DNA of 64,000 nucleotides from Celeribacter sp. HF31 (lineage in GTDB: Bacteria > Pseudomonadota > Alphaproteobacteria > Rhodobacterales > Rhodobacteraceae), in contig NZ_JAATOT010000008.1 in the NCBI RefSeq assembly GCF_011806455.1, forward strand, positions 1 to 64,000, in the 5' to 3' direction. Numbering within the stretch: the first letter of the stretch is position 1; each line of letters starts with the position of its first letter. Positions 1-8,506 of the stretch are shown in pieces. The notes under the pieces are model-generated. The model was not told the DNA's origin. It saw nothing but the letters and a program-made list of their open reading frames with translations, and ran no database searches. The translations under genes were made by a program, and so were the position numbers.

Positions 1-590
1 GGCGTGCGACGGCCGCCGCGCGGCGCGGTGTCCGAGGTGATGACGAGCTTGGCGCCACAGTCGTTGATGCGGTTCGCCAGCGCGTCCGGGGAAAAGCCCG
101 CGAAAACAATGGAATGGATCGCACCAATGCGGGCACAGGCGAGCATGGCGTAGGCGGCTTCGGGGATCATCGGCAGGTAGATCACAACCCGGTCGCCGCG
201 CATGACGCCCTGAGACAGGAGCACGTTGGCCATGCGATTCACCTTGTCGGAGAGCTCCTTATAGGTGATGTGCTGGGCGGGTTCGTTGGGATCGTCCGGC
301 TCGAAAATGATCGCGGTTTGCAGGGATTTTTTGGCGAGATGGCGGTCGATGCAGTTGGCGGAGACGTTCAAGACGCCGTCGGAATACCACTTGATATCGA
401 CGCGGCCGAAATCGAAACAGGTCTTTTTGACCTGCGTGTAGGGCTCCATCCAGTCAAGCACTTTGCCCTGTTCCGCCCAGAAAGACACAGGGTCTTCGAC
501 GGATTGTTTGTAAAGCTCTTCGTATTTCTCCTCGGAAATCAAGGCGTTCTCCGCAAACGCGTCGGATGGCGGATAGGATGTGTCGGTCAT
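1..590 (-). CDS. acs: Acetyl-CoA synthetase, N-terminal part (cut by left edge)
   Basis: AMP-forming acetyl-CoA synthetase would activate acetate to acetyl-CoA through acetyl-adenylate in the cytoplasm. Only the first 196 or so residues (of about 650 in the family) are present, because the gene runs off the left edge. The translation starts MTDTSYPPSDAF and contains the family's N-terminal cap (SVEDPVSFWAEQ), the VSANCIDRHL segment, and RVVIYLPMIPEAAYAMLACA followed by GAIHSIVFAGFSPDAL, all typical of Acs. The ATG at 588-590 gives the usual N-terminus. The gene lies upstream of the liv operon on the same strand, and an SLC5-histidine kinase and ScfR-like regulator of the kind linked to acetate metabolism sit about 6-10 kb away. 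The catalytic lysine lies outside the window. Confidence 0.93.
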   Translation of the reverse strand, partial: MTDTSYPPSDAFAENALISEEKYEELYKQSVEDPVSFWAEQGKVLDWMEPYTQVKKTCFDFGRVDIKWYSDGVLNVSANCIDRHLAKKSLQTAIIFEPDDPNEPAQHITYKELSDKVNRMANVLLSQGVMRGDRVVIYLPMIPEAAYAMLACARIGAIHSIVFAGFSPDALANRINDCGAKLVITSDTAPRGGRRT

Positions 591-642
591 GCTGGCTCCT
601 CCCAAAGCTGGCCCGACCCGGCGCTTCGGGAGGGGCAATGTC

Positions 643-1392
643 TTAGATGGCCAGATATTCGGCCCTAAGCGCTTCGTTCTCAAGCACTTCTTTAGCACTA
701 CCGTCATAGACCACGCGCCCGGTGTCCAAAATCACCGCGCGGTCGGCGAGGTTGAGGGCGCGTACGGCGTTTTGTTCGACGAGAACGGTGGTGATGCCTT
801 GCTCCTTGATGATGCGCAGCGTCTTTTCGATCTCGTCGACAATGACCGGCGCGAGGCCTTCGTAGGGCTCATCGAGCAAGAGCACTTTGATGTCACGGGC
901 GAGCGCCCGGGCGATGGCGAGCATCTGTTGTTCGCCACCAGAGAGCGTGATGCCCTCTTGCTTGCGCCGCTCGCGCAGGCGGGGGAAGAGATCGTACAGC
1001 CGATCCAGAGACCAGCCGACGGGTTCGACGATCTGCGCCAGTTGCAGGTTTTCCTCCACCGTCAGGCCGGGGATGATGCGGCGATCTTCCGGCACCAGAG
1101 CGATGCCTTCGACGGCGGCCTCATAGGAGGTTTTCGTGTGCAGATGTTTGTGGTCGAGCCAGATCTCGCCATGGGTCACCGCAGGGCTGTCGAGCCGGGC
1201 CAGCGCGCGCAAAGTAGAGGTCTTGCCCGCGCCGTTACGGCCCAGAAGGGCAAGGATTTCGCCCTCGTGGATGTTAAAGGTGACGCCCTGCACGATGTAG
1301 CTTTCGCCATAGTACGCATGCACATCCCAGGCAGAGAAAAACGCGGGCGCAGTGCTGGCGTGGTTGGCATTCGGGTTAAAATTGTCGCTCAT
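643..1392 (-). CDS. livF: Branched-chain amino acid/amide ABC transporter ATP-binding protein LivF
   Basis: This is one of the two cytoplasmic ATPases of a LivFGMH-type importer. The protein has 249 residues. Walker A (GRNGAGKTS) is at about residues 51-59, the ABC signature LSGGEQQ at 150-156, and Walker B (VLLLDEP) at 170-176. The YYGESYIVQGVTF opening and the IVEPVGWSLDRLYDLFPRL segment are typical of LivF rather than LivG. It is last in an operon ordered receptor-livH-livM-livG-livF and starts 3 bp after livG ends. The substrate class (branched-chain amino acids, or amides/urea) cannot be settled from the ATPase. The N-terminus carries about 17 low-complexity residues before the conserved domain, so a slightly shorter start is possible. 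Confidence 0.93.
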   Translation of the reverse strand: MSDNFNPNANHASTAPAFFSAWDVHAYYGESYIVQGVTFNIHEGEILALLGRNGAGKTSTLRALARLDSPAVTHGEIWLDHKHLHTKTSYEAAVEGIALVPEDRRIIPGLTVEENLQLAQIVEPVGWSLDRLYDLFPRLRERRKQEGITLSGGEQQMLAIARALARDIKVLLLDEPYEGLAPVIVDEIEKTLRIIKEQGITTVLVEQNAVRALNLADRAVILDTGRVVYDGSAKEVLENEALRAEYLAI

Positions 1393-1395
1393 CTT

Positions 1396-2157
1396 TTACA
1401 CCTGCTGCGTTTCGCCCAGATAGGCTTCTTTGACTTTGGGGTTGCCCTTGATATTGTCGGGGGTGTCCTCCACGAGCGGCGTGCCTTGGGCCAGAACGGT
1501 GATCCGGTCGGCCAGGGAAAACACCACATGCATATCGTGCTCGATGATCGCGATGGTGATGTCGCGTTTCTCTTTGATCTCTTTGAGCAATGCGATGGTG
1601 TTATTGGTGTCGGCCCGCGCCATGCCCGCGGTGGGTTCGTCCAGCAACAGGAGTTTCGGTTCCTGCACCAGACACATGGCGATCTCCAACCGCCGCTTGT
1701 CGCCGCGCGACATGGAGGACGCAATCATCTCGCGTTTCTCCAACATGCCGACGTCTGCGAGCATGGCTTCGGCCTTAGCGATCAGCTCGGCCTCTTCTTC
1801 GATGCTCTCGATGGCATGCATCCGAAAGGCGCCGTCGCGTTTGGCGAAACAGGGGATCATCATGTTTTCCATCACCGTGAGATCGCCAAAGATTTCAGGG
1901 GTTTGGAAGACGCGGGAAATGCCCAGCTGGTTGATCTCATGCGGTTTGCGGCCCAGAACCGAGGTGCCCGCGAAGGTGACGGAGCCCTCATCCGGGATGA
2001 GTTTGCCGACGAGACAATTGAGGAGCGTCGATTTCCCCGCGCCATTCGGGCCGATGATGGCGTGGACGGTGTTTTCCTCGATGGAGAGATTGACGTCGCC
2101 CAGGGCCTGAAGGCCGCCGAAGCGTTTGCCGACGCCTTTGACTTCAAGAATTCCCAT
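1396..2157 (-). CDS. livG: Branched-chain amino acid/amide ABC transporter ATP-binding protein LivG
   Basis: Second ATPase of the importer, 253 residues. Walker A (GPNGAGKST) is at about residues 36-44 and Walker B (LLLLDEPTAGM) near 170. The signature is the LivG-type variant SRGDKRRLEIA instead of LSGGQ. The VLGRKPHEINQLGISRVFQTPEIF segment before the signature is characteristic of LivG. It is followed after 3 bp by livF. Upstream, 240 bp of non-coding sequence separate it from livM, an unusual gap for a liv operon (see that entry). The start MGILEVKGVGKRFGG is preceded by a GGAGG-type ribosome site. Confidence 0.93.
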   Translation of the reverse strand: MGILEVKGVGKRFGGLQALGDVNLSIEENTVHAIIGPNGAGKSTLLNCLVGKLIPDEGSVTFAGTSVLGRKPHEINQLGISRVFQTPEIFGDLTVMENMMIPCFAKRDGAFRMHAIESIEEEAELIAKAEAMLADVGMLEKREMIASSMSRGDKRRLEIAMCLVQEPKLLLLDEPTAGMARADTNNTIALLKEIKEKRDITIAIIEHDMHVVFSLADRITVLAQGTPLVEDTPDNIKGNPKVKEAYLGETQQV

Positions 2158-2397
2158 GTGTGGTCCTCCTGACTGTGGTGTCCAAGCCGTGCGGTCGACT
2201 GACCGGGGGCTGGCGATAAGAGGTTTCAGCGGTGTGCTTTATGTTGGCAAAATCCGAAAAACACTGAATCGGTGTGGTGCTTTGCAAATCGCCAGACCGA
2301 GGGACGGGCCATGCTGAAAGCATGCGATTGGCGCATGCCCGATGGCGCGGCGGCCTGCGGCCTTTGTTTCGCGCCGGGGTCGGGAGTGAGGTCATTT
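2158..2397 (-). repeat. 240-bp livM-livG spacer with REP-like nested palindromes
   Basis: No credible gene lies here although the flanking liv genes are co-directional. Read on the minus strand, positions 2345 down to 2310 hold the short palindromes GCATGC-N7-GCATGC and CATGCTGAAAGCATG next to each other, preceded by a G/C-rich GCCGCAGGCCGCC stretch. This looks like a dispersed REP-type element or an intra-operon stem-loop affecting mRNA stability. No T-tract follows, so it is not an ordinary terminator. Whether it occurs elsewhere in the genome cannot be told from this window. Confidence 0.4.
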
Positions 2398-3627
2398 TCA
2401 TTCTCCTGCCACACGTTTGCCGGGGCCGGGGCGGTGCTCCGGGTCCGGGTCATCGTATTTGTCGCGCTTTTGCGAGCCATGTTTGATCCGTTTCGACAGC
2501 CGCCGCAGCCCTTCGATCAGACCGCCCGGCAGGAAGGTCACGACCAGCATGAAGGTCACGCCAAGGGTCAGGTGCCAGCCCTCGCCGGTAAACCGCGCGA
2601 AGATCCAGATCACCACATCTTCCACGCCGTCGGGCAGCCAGTGAAACCAGCCATGGAGCACGCTCTCGTTGATCTTCGAGAAGATGTTCTCGAGATATTT
2701 GATCACGCCTGCGCCCAGAACCGGCCCCATCAGGGTGCCTGCGCCGCCCAAGATGGTCATGATCACGACTTCACCGCTGGCCGTCCAAAGCATCCGGTCG
2801 GCGCCCGCCAGCGGGTCCATCGCCGCCAAAAGCCCGCCCGCAAGCCCGGCATACATGCCGGAAATCACGAAGGCCGCCAAAGTGTAGGGTTTGGGATCAA
2901 GGCCGGTGTAGGTCATCCGCTGCTGGTTCGATTTCACCGCGCGCAGCATCATGCCGAACGGAGACCGGAACAATCGGATTGCGACGTAAAAGGCCAGGAT
3001 CGCGATGAACGCGCAAAAGTAATAGCCAACATTAAAGGTGAACACCCGGCCCAAAGCCTCCAGTTTATAAGAGGAATTCATCGCGAGGCCGAAGATGTTG
3101 GTCACAGGCAGCGAGCTACCCTCGACAGCCCCGTCGAGGATGCGCGGATCATCGAGGGCAAGCTGCAAGCCGGTCTCGCCATTGGTCAGAGGGGTCAGCA
3201 CCGAATAGGCCATCTTGTAGGACATCTGCGCGAAGGCCAGCGTCAGGATGGAGAAATAAATGCCCGACCGGCGCAGCGAGACATAGCCAATGGCGGCGGC
3301 GAAGAGGCCGGACACGAGCATGGCCAAAAGGATCGCGGGGATCACATTCATGGTCAAAAGTTTCATCATCCAGACGGCGGCATAGGAGCCGATGCCTAAG
3401 AATGCCGCGTGGCCAAAGCTGAGATAGCCGGTGAGGCCGAAGAGGATGTTGAACCCGACCGCGAAGATGCCGAAAATGGCGATCTTCTGCATCAGATCGG
3501 GATAGCCGCCGTTGAACTGCGCCAGCTCCGAGCCTTCGGCAAAGGGTTGCAACAGGATCGGTGTCGCGATGGTGAGCGCGATCACGATCAGCAGGAAAGA
3601 GCTGTCTTTTTTGTTAAGCCCGAACAT
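2398..3627 (-). CDS. livM: Branched-chain amino acid/amide ABC transporter permease LivM
   Basis: Inner-membrane permease of the importer, 409 residues, slightly longer than many LivM proteins because of a charged C-terminal tail (after about residue 375, rich in K/R/D). It contains the conserved blocks [18 protein letters not shown] (about 68-85), the [18 protein letters not shown] loop that contacts the ATPase, and [16 protein letters not shown]. Many hydrophobic spans agree with the 8-10 helix topology of the family. It starts 3 bp downstream of livH. The 240-bp gap before livG may lower expression of the ATPases or mark an internal mRNA processing point. Confidence 0.93.
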   Translation of the reverse strand: MFGLNKKDSSFLLIVIALTIATPILLQPFAEGSELAQFNGGYPDLMQKIAIFGIFAVGFNILFGLTGYLSFGHAAFLGIGSYAAVWMMKLLTMNVIPAILLAMLVSGLFAAAIGYVSLRRSGIYFSILTLAFAQMSYKMAYSVLTPLTNGETGLQLALDDPRILDGAVEGSSLPVTNIFGLAMNSSYKLEALGRVFTFNVGYYFCAFIAILAFYVAIRLFRSPFGMMLRAVKSNQQRMTYTGLDPKPYTLAAFVISGMYAGLAGGLLAAMDPLAGADRMLWTASGEVVIMTILGGAGTLMGPVLGAGVIKYLENIFSKINESVLHGWFHWLPDGVEDVVIWIFARFTGEGWHLTLGVTFMLVVTFLPGGLIEGLRRLSKRIKHGSQKRDKYDDPDPEHRPGPGKRVAGE

Positions 3628-3630
3628 ATT

Positions 3631-4662
3631 TTAGTCCTCCATCACGCCTTTTTTGCCCATCAGACCGCGCGGACGGGTCAGAAGGATCACGATGGCGACG
3701 ACATAGATGATGATCTGGTCGATGCCGGGAAGCACCGACTTGACGGCATTCATCGACGAGAAACTCTCTAAAATGCCCAAGAGGAAGCCTGCCGCGACCG
3801 CACCGGGAAGGCTCCCCATGCCGCCGACCACCACGACGACGAAGCAGAGCACCAGAAAATCCATCCCCATGTGATAGTTTGGCGAGAGGATCGGCGCATA
3901 CATCACCCCCGCCACGCCTGCGACCGCCGAGGCGAGCCCGAACATGATGGTGAACCGCCGGTCGATGTTGATGCCCAAAAGCCCCACGGTCTCGCGATCT
4001 GCCATGCCGGCGCGCACAACCATGCCAAAGGTGGTGAATTGCAAGAATGAGAACACGGCGCCGATGACGACAGCGGCAAAGCCGAAATAGATCAGGCGCC
4101 AGTAGGGATAGATGATCATATTCGGATCGAACCCCAGCATCGCGCCGAAATCGAAGGAGCCCTTGAACGCATCGGGCGCCGGGGTCGAGATCGGGTTGGC
4201 GCCGTAGAAATACTTGATGATCTCCTGCAACACGATCGCCAGACCAAAGGTCACGAGGATCTGGTCGGCATGCGGCCGTTTGTAGAAATGCTTGATCAGC
4301 CCGCGTTCCATGGCAAACCCCACCGCGATCATGATCGGAATGGAAAACAGGATCGCCAGAGGCACCGACCAGTCAATCAAGGCATGGCCAAACTCGGGGC
4401 CGAACCAGGCCTCGACATAGGGCGTCTTGACCTTGGCCGGATTGCCGAGGAAATCGAGTTTCTCCGGGTCAATCGTCTCGAACGACAGGTTCAACAGCTT
4501 GGACAGCGTGACGGCACAAAAAGCGCCGATCATGAAGATCGCGCCATGGGCGAAATTGACCACGCCCAATGTGCCGAAGATCAAGGTCAGCCCCAGCGCA
4601 ATGAGCGCATAGGCCGAGCCCTTGTCCAGCCCGTTGAGCAATTGCAGAAGGATGGTTTCCAT
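3631..4662 (-). CDS. livH: Branched-chain amino acid/amide ABC transporter permease LivH
   Basis: Second membrane permease of the importer, 343 residues from the chosen start. The start METILLQLLNGLDKGSAYAL is preferred over an ATG 24 bp upstream because a GGGGGG ribosome site lies just ahead of it and the family N-terminus aligns there. Diagnostic segments are LIALGLTLIFGTLGVVNFAHG, the REALMSGLL-like loop here written RAGMADRETVGLLGIN, and VVVVGGMGSLPGAVAAGFLLG. An insertion around residues 75-105 (LDFLGNPAKVKTPYVEAWFG) is common in LivH proteins of marine alphaproteobacteria with amide/urea-type relatives. It follows the receptor gene by 173 bp. Confidence 0.92.
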   Translation of the reverse strand: METILLQLLNGLDKGSAYALIALGLTLIFGTLGVVNFAHGAIFMIGAFCAVTLSKLLNLSFETIDPEKLDFLGNPAKVKTPYVEAWFGPEFGHALIDWSVPLAILFSIPIMIAVGFAMERGLIKHFYKRPHADQILVTFGLAIVLQEIIKYFYGANPISTPAPDAFKGSFDFGAMLGFDPNMIIYPYWRLIYFGFAAVVIGAVFSFLQFTTFGMVVRAGMADRETVGLLGINIDRRFTIMFGLASAVAGVAGVMYAPILSPNYHMGMDFLVLCFVVVVVGGMGSLPGAVAAGFLLGILESFSSMNAVKSVLPGIDQIIIYVVAIVILLTRPRGLMGKKGVMED

Positions 4663-4835
4663 GGTTCCCCCCGGGAAGTGCGCCAAACCTCACCCGGTCT
4701 CGCGGGAGAAATCCGCAAGGGGCCCTTTGGTTTGACTGTAGTGTGGAATATGGGCGGCCCGCCGCTCTTACGGTTCGGGCCGCCTCTTGCCTTTAGGGGA
4801 AATTTCCCGAGAGAAATCCCCGCGCGTGAAACGGC

Positions 4836-6176
4836 TTAGCCCGCGTTACAGGCGCCCAGTGCGCCGCCTGCGAACATCGGGTGATCCGGGGCGTAGGTGA
4901 CCTGAGACGCCGGGGTGACCTCGACCACTTCCAAGAGGTCGAACTCGGAGGTCGGGTTCTCTTTGCCGCGCACCACGAGTACGTCTTTGAAGCACTGGTG
5001 ATCCTCGGCGCGGTAGAGCGTCGGCCCGTTGCCCAGCCCGTCGAACTCAAAGCCTTCGAGGGCTTCGACGACGGCACAGGGGTTGAACGACCCGGCACGC
5101 GCCACGGCGTCCGCATAGAGCAGGGTCTGCACATAACAGGTGTGCGCGGCCTGCGACGGCGGGAAGCCGTATTTGGTGCCAAAGCTCTTCACAAAGGCCT
5201 GGGACCCCTCATCCGTGAGCGACCAATGCCAGTTGGTGGAACCAAGGATGCCCTTGATATTCTCACCCGCACCGCGCGCCATCAGACGCGAGAAGAGCGG
5301 CACGACGATCTCGAAATTCTTGCCGTTGACCATCTTTTCACGCAGCCCGAATTGCACCGCGTTGGTCAGCGAATTGACCATATCGCCGCCGTAGTGGTTC
5401 AGGATCAGCACATCCGCATCCGTCTGCAACACCGGCGTGATGTAGGACGAGAAATCGCCCGCGCCCAAGGGCGTGCGGACCTTGTTCACGGTTTCCCAAC
5501 CGAGCGCTTCGGTCGCCGCCGCGATGCTTTCTTCCTGGGTCCAGCCCCATGTGTAATCCGCCGTCAGGTGATAGGCCTTGCGATCCGCACCGTAGCGCGC
5601 CGCCAACACCGGCGCCAGGGCCGCACCCGACATGTAAGCGTTAAAGAAATGACGGAAGCCATTGGCTTTCTTGTCTTTCCCGGTCGTGTCGTTGGAATGC
5701 GTCAGCCCCGACATGAAGATCACGCCCGCCTCCTGACACAGTCCCTGAACCGCGATCGCCACGCCCGAAGACGACCCGCCGGTGATCATCACCGCGCCGT
5801 CTTTCTCGATCATCGACTTCGCCGAGGCGCGTGCGGCATCGGATTTTGTCTGGGTGTCGCCGGTCACATATTCGACCTTGTGGCCCATGATGCCGTTGCC
5901 TTCCAAAACCTTCGAGCTGAAGGTGTTGAGCATGCCGCCGTCGCCCTCGCCATTGAGGTGTTCGACCGCCAGTTGATAGGCGCGCAGCTCGTCGGCGCCC
6001 TCATCGGCATAGGCGCCCGATTGCGGCACGTTGAACCCGAGCGTCACGGTGCCGCCCATCGGTTCATTGGTAAAGGCGCGGGCGCCAGAGGTGAAAATCG
6101 TCGGCAGCGCCAGACCGGCGCCGGCAACGGCTCCGGTTCTCAGGACTGTGCGGCGTGTCAGATCGGTTTTGGACAT
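4836..6176 (-). CDS. ABC transporter substrate-binding protein, branched-chain amino acid/amide type, Tat-exported
   Basis: Periplasmic receptor, 446 residues. Residues 1-34 form a twin-arginine signal (TDLTRRTVLRTGAVAGAG) ending in an AxA-like site, so it should be exported folded. The mature part is a type I periplasmic binding fold: VTLGFNVPQSGAYADEGADELRAYQLAVEHLN, then GGSSSGVAIAVQGLCQEAGV and DYTWGWTQEESIAA. It heads the operon that continues with livH, livM, livG and livF. The family includes receptors for branched-chain amino acids, urea and short amides, and the ligand cannot be chosen from sequence. The leader just upstream is an 11-bp repeat array whose last unit contains the ribosome-binding site. 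Confidence 0.9.
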   Translation of the reverse strand: MSKTDLTRRTVLRTGAVAGAGLALPTIFTSGARAFTNEPMGGTVTLGFNVPQSGAYADEGADELRAYQLAVEHLNGEGDGGMLNTFSSKVLEGNGIMGHKVEYVTGDTQTKSDAARASAKSMIEKDGAVMITGGSSSGVAIAVQGLCQEAGVIFMSGLTHSNDTTGKDKKANGFRHFFNAYMSGAALAPVLAARYGADRKAYHLTADYTWGWTQEESIAAATEALGWETVNKVRTPLGAGDFSSYITPVLQTDADVLILNHYGGDMVNSLTNAVQFGLREKMVNGKNFEIVVPLFSRLMARGAGENIKGILGSTNWHWSLTDEGSQAFVKSFGTKYGFPPSQAAHTCYVQTLLYADAVARAGSFNPCAVVEALEGFEFDGLGNGPTLYRAEDHQCFKDVLVVRGKENPTSEFDLLEVVEVTPASQVTYAPDHPMFAGGALGACNAG

Positions 6177-6180
6177 CTAT

Positions 6181-6263
6181 ATTCCTCCCAGATATTCGGC
6201 CCATAAATTCGGCGCAGGCATTTGGCCCAGATTTGGCCCAGATTTGGCCCAGATTTGGCACAG
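6181..6263 (-). repeat. Seven-unit 11-bp repeat array that includes the receptor gene's ribosome site
   Basis: Read on the minus strand the array runs towards the start codon at 6176. Units in plus-strand form are ATTCCTCCCAG (6181), ATTCGGCCCAT (6194), ATTCGGCGCAG (6207), ATTTGGCCCAG (6220, 6231, 6242) and ATTTGGCACAG (6253). The first three steps are 13 bp and the last three are 11 bp. The unit nearest the gene, CTGGGAGGAAT on the minus strand, contains the Shine-Dalgarno sequence, so the array appears to have grown from, or decayed into, the translation-initiation region. It lies between the divergent receptor gene and the ScfR-like regulator. Confidence 0.8.
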
Positions 6264-6298
6264 ACATGCGTCCCGGGCAGGCCGCCTGCGGTCTTTCG

Positions 6299-6340
6299 GT
6301 GCATCGCCCGGAGTTCCTCCCCGAAGCCCGGGCGATGCAC
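6299..6340. repeat. 13-bp perfect inverted repeat in divergent intergenic region
   Basis: GTGCATCGCCCGG at 6299-6311 is the exact reverse complement of 6328-6340, with a 16-nt loop. No T-tract follows on either strand, so a regulatory hairpin or a dispersed palindromic element is more likely than a terminator. It would lie in the 5' leader of the ABC receptor transcript. Confidence 0.6.
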
Positions 6341-6440
6341 GGATCTCGTCTGTGCCAAGGTGTGAGGCACTCATTGACTGTAAACGAGATGGGGAGAGTA
6401 TCGGGCATTCATCGAAAACCCATCAACAAGTGCTTTTAAT

Positions 6441-6459
6441 TTAACACTTTTTTTGTTAA
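6441..6459. promoter_or_regulatory. Palindrome TTAACA-N7-TGTTAA in the AT-rich divergent promoter region
   Basis: An AT-rich stretch (about 6420-6480) lies between the divergent receptor operon and the ScfR-like gene. It contains the symmetric sequence TTAACA (6441-6446) and TGTTAA (6454-6459), followed by a further ATTAAAC. This is a reasonable operator candidate for the adjacent HTH regulator, but no consensus was matched. Confidence 0.4.
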
Positions 6460-6638
6460 TGATTAAACAATGCCATGGTATGCATTGTAAATCTGTTTTC
6501 CCGCAGGTGCAGAATACAGTGCTTTGCCTGCGCGGAAAAGCCTTGAGAAGACATCGGAATTTTGTGCTGCGTTTGAAAAACGAGTTTCACGGCTCGGGAC
6601 TGTACAAGGCAATACGTAAGGGGGAGTGAGGTCAAACC

Positions 6639-7976
6639 ATGCCGAGATCAGCGTTAACGGGCACGCGCATTCGGGAAAGACGCACACTCAAAGGCGTGAA
6701 ACAGGCCGATCTGGCACGCTCTGTGGGCATCTCTCCGGCCTATCTCAACCTCATCGAACACAACCGGCGTAGAATCGGCGGCAAGCTTTTGATTGATCTG
6801 GCGCGCGAGTTGGGGGTGGAACCGGCCGCGCTCTCAGAAGGGGCCGAACTGCCGCTGATGGAGGGGCTGCAAGAGGCGGCCAGCACCAGCGGGCTGCGGC
6901 CACAGGACGGCAAGCCGGTCAGCCTGCCGGAAACCCAACGCGCCGAGGAATTCGCCGGGCGCTTTCCCGGCTGGGCGGCGCTCGTGGTGGCGCAGCGCAA
7001 CCGGATCACCGCGCTTGAACGCCGGGTCGAGGCGCTGAACGACCGTCTGGCGCATGACCCGTTTCTCTCGGACAGTCTGCACGAGGTGCTCTCCACCGTG
7101 ACGGCGATCCGCTCCACTGCGGGCATTCTCAACAACGCGGGCGAGATCGACCGCGACTGGCAGGCGCGCTTTCACCGCAACCTTTATGAGGACAGCCAAC
7201 GTCTGGCCGACGGCTCGCAGGCGCTGGTGAGCTATCTCGATACGGTGGGCAAATCCGAGGATACGCTGGCTTCGCCGCTCGAAGAGGTCGAGGCTTGGCT
7301 GGCGGCGCGGGATTTCAGTTTGCCGGAGTTGGAGCAGGGCAAGATGCCTGATCTGTCGGGCGAGGGCGGTCTGCGCACGCCCGCCGCCCGCAGTTTGGCC
7401 CGCAAATGGGTGCTGCGCGCCCGCGCCGAGGCCGAGAAAATGCCGCAAGCCATGGTGGAGGCGATCATTTCGCGCCACGGCCCAGACCCTTCAGCGCTGG
7501 CGCAGGCCATGGGGGTGGAACTCTCAGCGGCGATGCGGCGGCTTGCGAGCCTTCCGGCGTCTGAGACGCGCCCGCCGATGGGCTTGGCGATCTGCGACGG
7601 CTCCGGCGCGCTGACCCACCGCAAACCTCTGGACGGCTTCGCGCCGCCACGCTTTGGCGCCGCCTGTCCGCTCTGGCCGCTCTATCAGGCGCTGTTGCGC
7701 CCCATGGTGCCGGTCAGACGTGTGGTCGAACAGCATAGCCAACCACCGCGCCGCTACCTCGCCTACGCCATTGCGCAACCCCAACGCCCGGAAAGCTTCG
7801 ATGCGCCCGAGGTGATCGAGGCGACGATGCTCTTTATGCCTTTGGATCAGCTCGACATGGAGGTGCGCGACGGCGAGGTGCATGGCATCGGCACCTCCTG
7901 CCGAGTCTGCGCCCGCATCGAGTGCCCGGCGCGGCGCGAACCCTCGATGGTGCTGGAGGTGCCGGAGGAGGGGTGA
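6639..7976 (+). CDS. ScfR/RamB-like XRE-family regulator of short-chain acyl metabolism
   Basis: DNA-binding regulator of 445 residues. An XRE helix-turn-helix occupies about residues 9-62 (QADLARSVGISPAYLNLIEHNRRRIGG). The C-terminal half resembles the short-chain fatty acyl regulator domain, ending in a cysteine cluster CRVCARIEC at C421, C424 and C429, which could bind a metal or sense redox. RamB of actinobacteria, in the same broad family, controls acetate metabolism genes including acetate activation. It is divergent from the ABC receptor operon and followed by a response regulator/sensor group, with acs nearby. Its ligand here is an inference. The central part (about 65-250) is poorly conserved and I could not assign a known domain to it. 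Confidence 0.8.
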   Translation: MPRSALTGTRIRERRTLKGVKQADLARSVGISPAYLNLIEHNRRRIGGKLLIDLARELGVEPAALSEGAELPLMEGLQEAASTSGLRPQDGKPVSLPETQRAEEFAGRFPGWAALVVAQRNRITALERRVEALNDRLAHDPFLSDSLHEVLSTVTAIRSTAGILNNAGEIDRDWQARFHRNLYEDSQRLADGSQALVSYLDTVGKSEDTLASPLEEVEAWLAARDFSLPELEQGKMPDLSGEGGLRTPAARSLARKWVLRARAEAEKMPQAMVEAIISRHGPDPSALAQAMGVELSAAMRRLASLPASETRPPMGLAICDGSGALTHRKPLDGFAPPRFGAACPLWPLYQALLRPMVPVRRVVEQHSQPPRRYLAYAIAQPQRPESFDAPEVIEATMLFMPLDQLDMEVRDGEVHGIGTSCRVCARIECPARREPSMVLEVPEEG

Positions 7977-8034
7977 GATCTTTGTGGTGCCCCTAGGCTA
8001 TGACAAGAGACATAACGCAGATTTTATCAATTTT

Positions 8035-8063
8035 TTGACAGACCCCCGACAAAGCGCCATAAA
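8035..8063 (+). promoter_or_regulatory. Sigma-70-type promoter before the response regulator operon
   Basis: A perfect -35 TTGACA (8035-8040), a 17-bp spacer and a -10-like CATAAA (8058-8063) precede the response regulator start at 8093. A GGGGGAGAG ribosome site lies between. Spacing and hexamers fit a housekeeping promoter. It was not tested by scoring. Confidence 0.6.
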
Positions 8064-8092
8064 CTGCATCAACCAGGGGGAGAGAGGCAATT

Positions 8093-8506
8093 ATGGGACA
8101 GCGCGTGCTCCTGATCGAGGACGAGCCGAACATCATCGAGGCGATCCGGTTCATCCTGTCGCGCGATGGTTGGACGGTGGAGACCCATGCGGATGGGGCG
8201 ACGGCTGTGGCTGCGGTGGACCGCAAACGGCCGGATGTGATCATTCTCGACGTGATGCTGCCGAACAAATCCGGCTTCGAGATCCTGCGTGAGCTGCGCG
8301 AGATGCCGGATCACGCCACGCGGCCTGTCTTGATGCTCACCGCGCGCGGCCAGAAAAAGGACCGCGAGATGGCCGAGGCCGCCGGCGTGTCGCATTTCAT
8401 GACCAAGCCGTTTTCCAACACCGAAATGCTTGAGGTTGTGCGGCGTCTGGCGATGCAATCCCCCGATCTGCACCCGGACAATTCCCCGGATACAAGCCAT
8501 GGCTGA
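8093..8506 (+). CDS. Receiver-only response regulator
   Basis: Single-domain two-component receiver of 137 residues. Acidic pocket E9/D10, phospho-acceptor D53 (in VIILDVMLP), T83 and K105 (in MTKPF) are all present, so phosphotransfer should work. There is no DNA-binding or enzymatic output domain; after the receiver only about 20 residues rich in P/S/D remain. It overlaps the next small membrane protein by 8 bp and heads an operon with the SLC5-histidine kinase, so that kinase is the likely partner. Single-domain receivers act by protein contact or as phosphate shuttles, so the output must lie elsewhere. The known CrbR partner of CrbS kinases has a LuxR-type DNA-binding domain, which is missing here. 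Confidence 0.88.
   Translation: MGQRVLLIEDEPNIIEAIRFILSRDGWTVETHADGATAVAAVDRKRPDVIILDVMLPNKSGFEILRELREMPDHATRPVLMLTARGQKKDREMAEAAGVSHFMTKPFSNTEMLEVVRRLAMQSPDLHPDNSPDTSHG

Noticed and set aside
580-2172. 530-residue plus-strand open frame across the liv ATPase genes
   Set aside because: It is the antisense of livF and livG, which have complete Walker and signature motifs. The plus-strand translation shows no family features. High G+C produces long antisense frames here.
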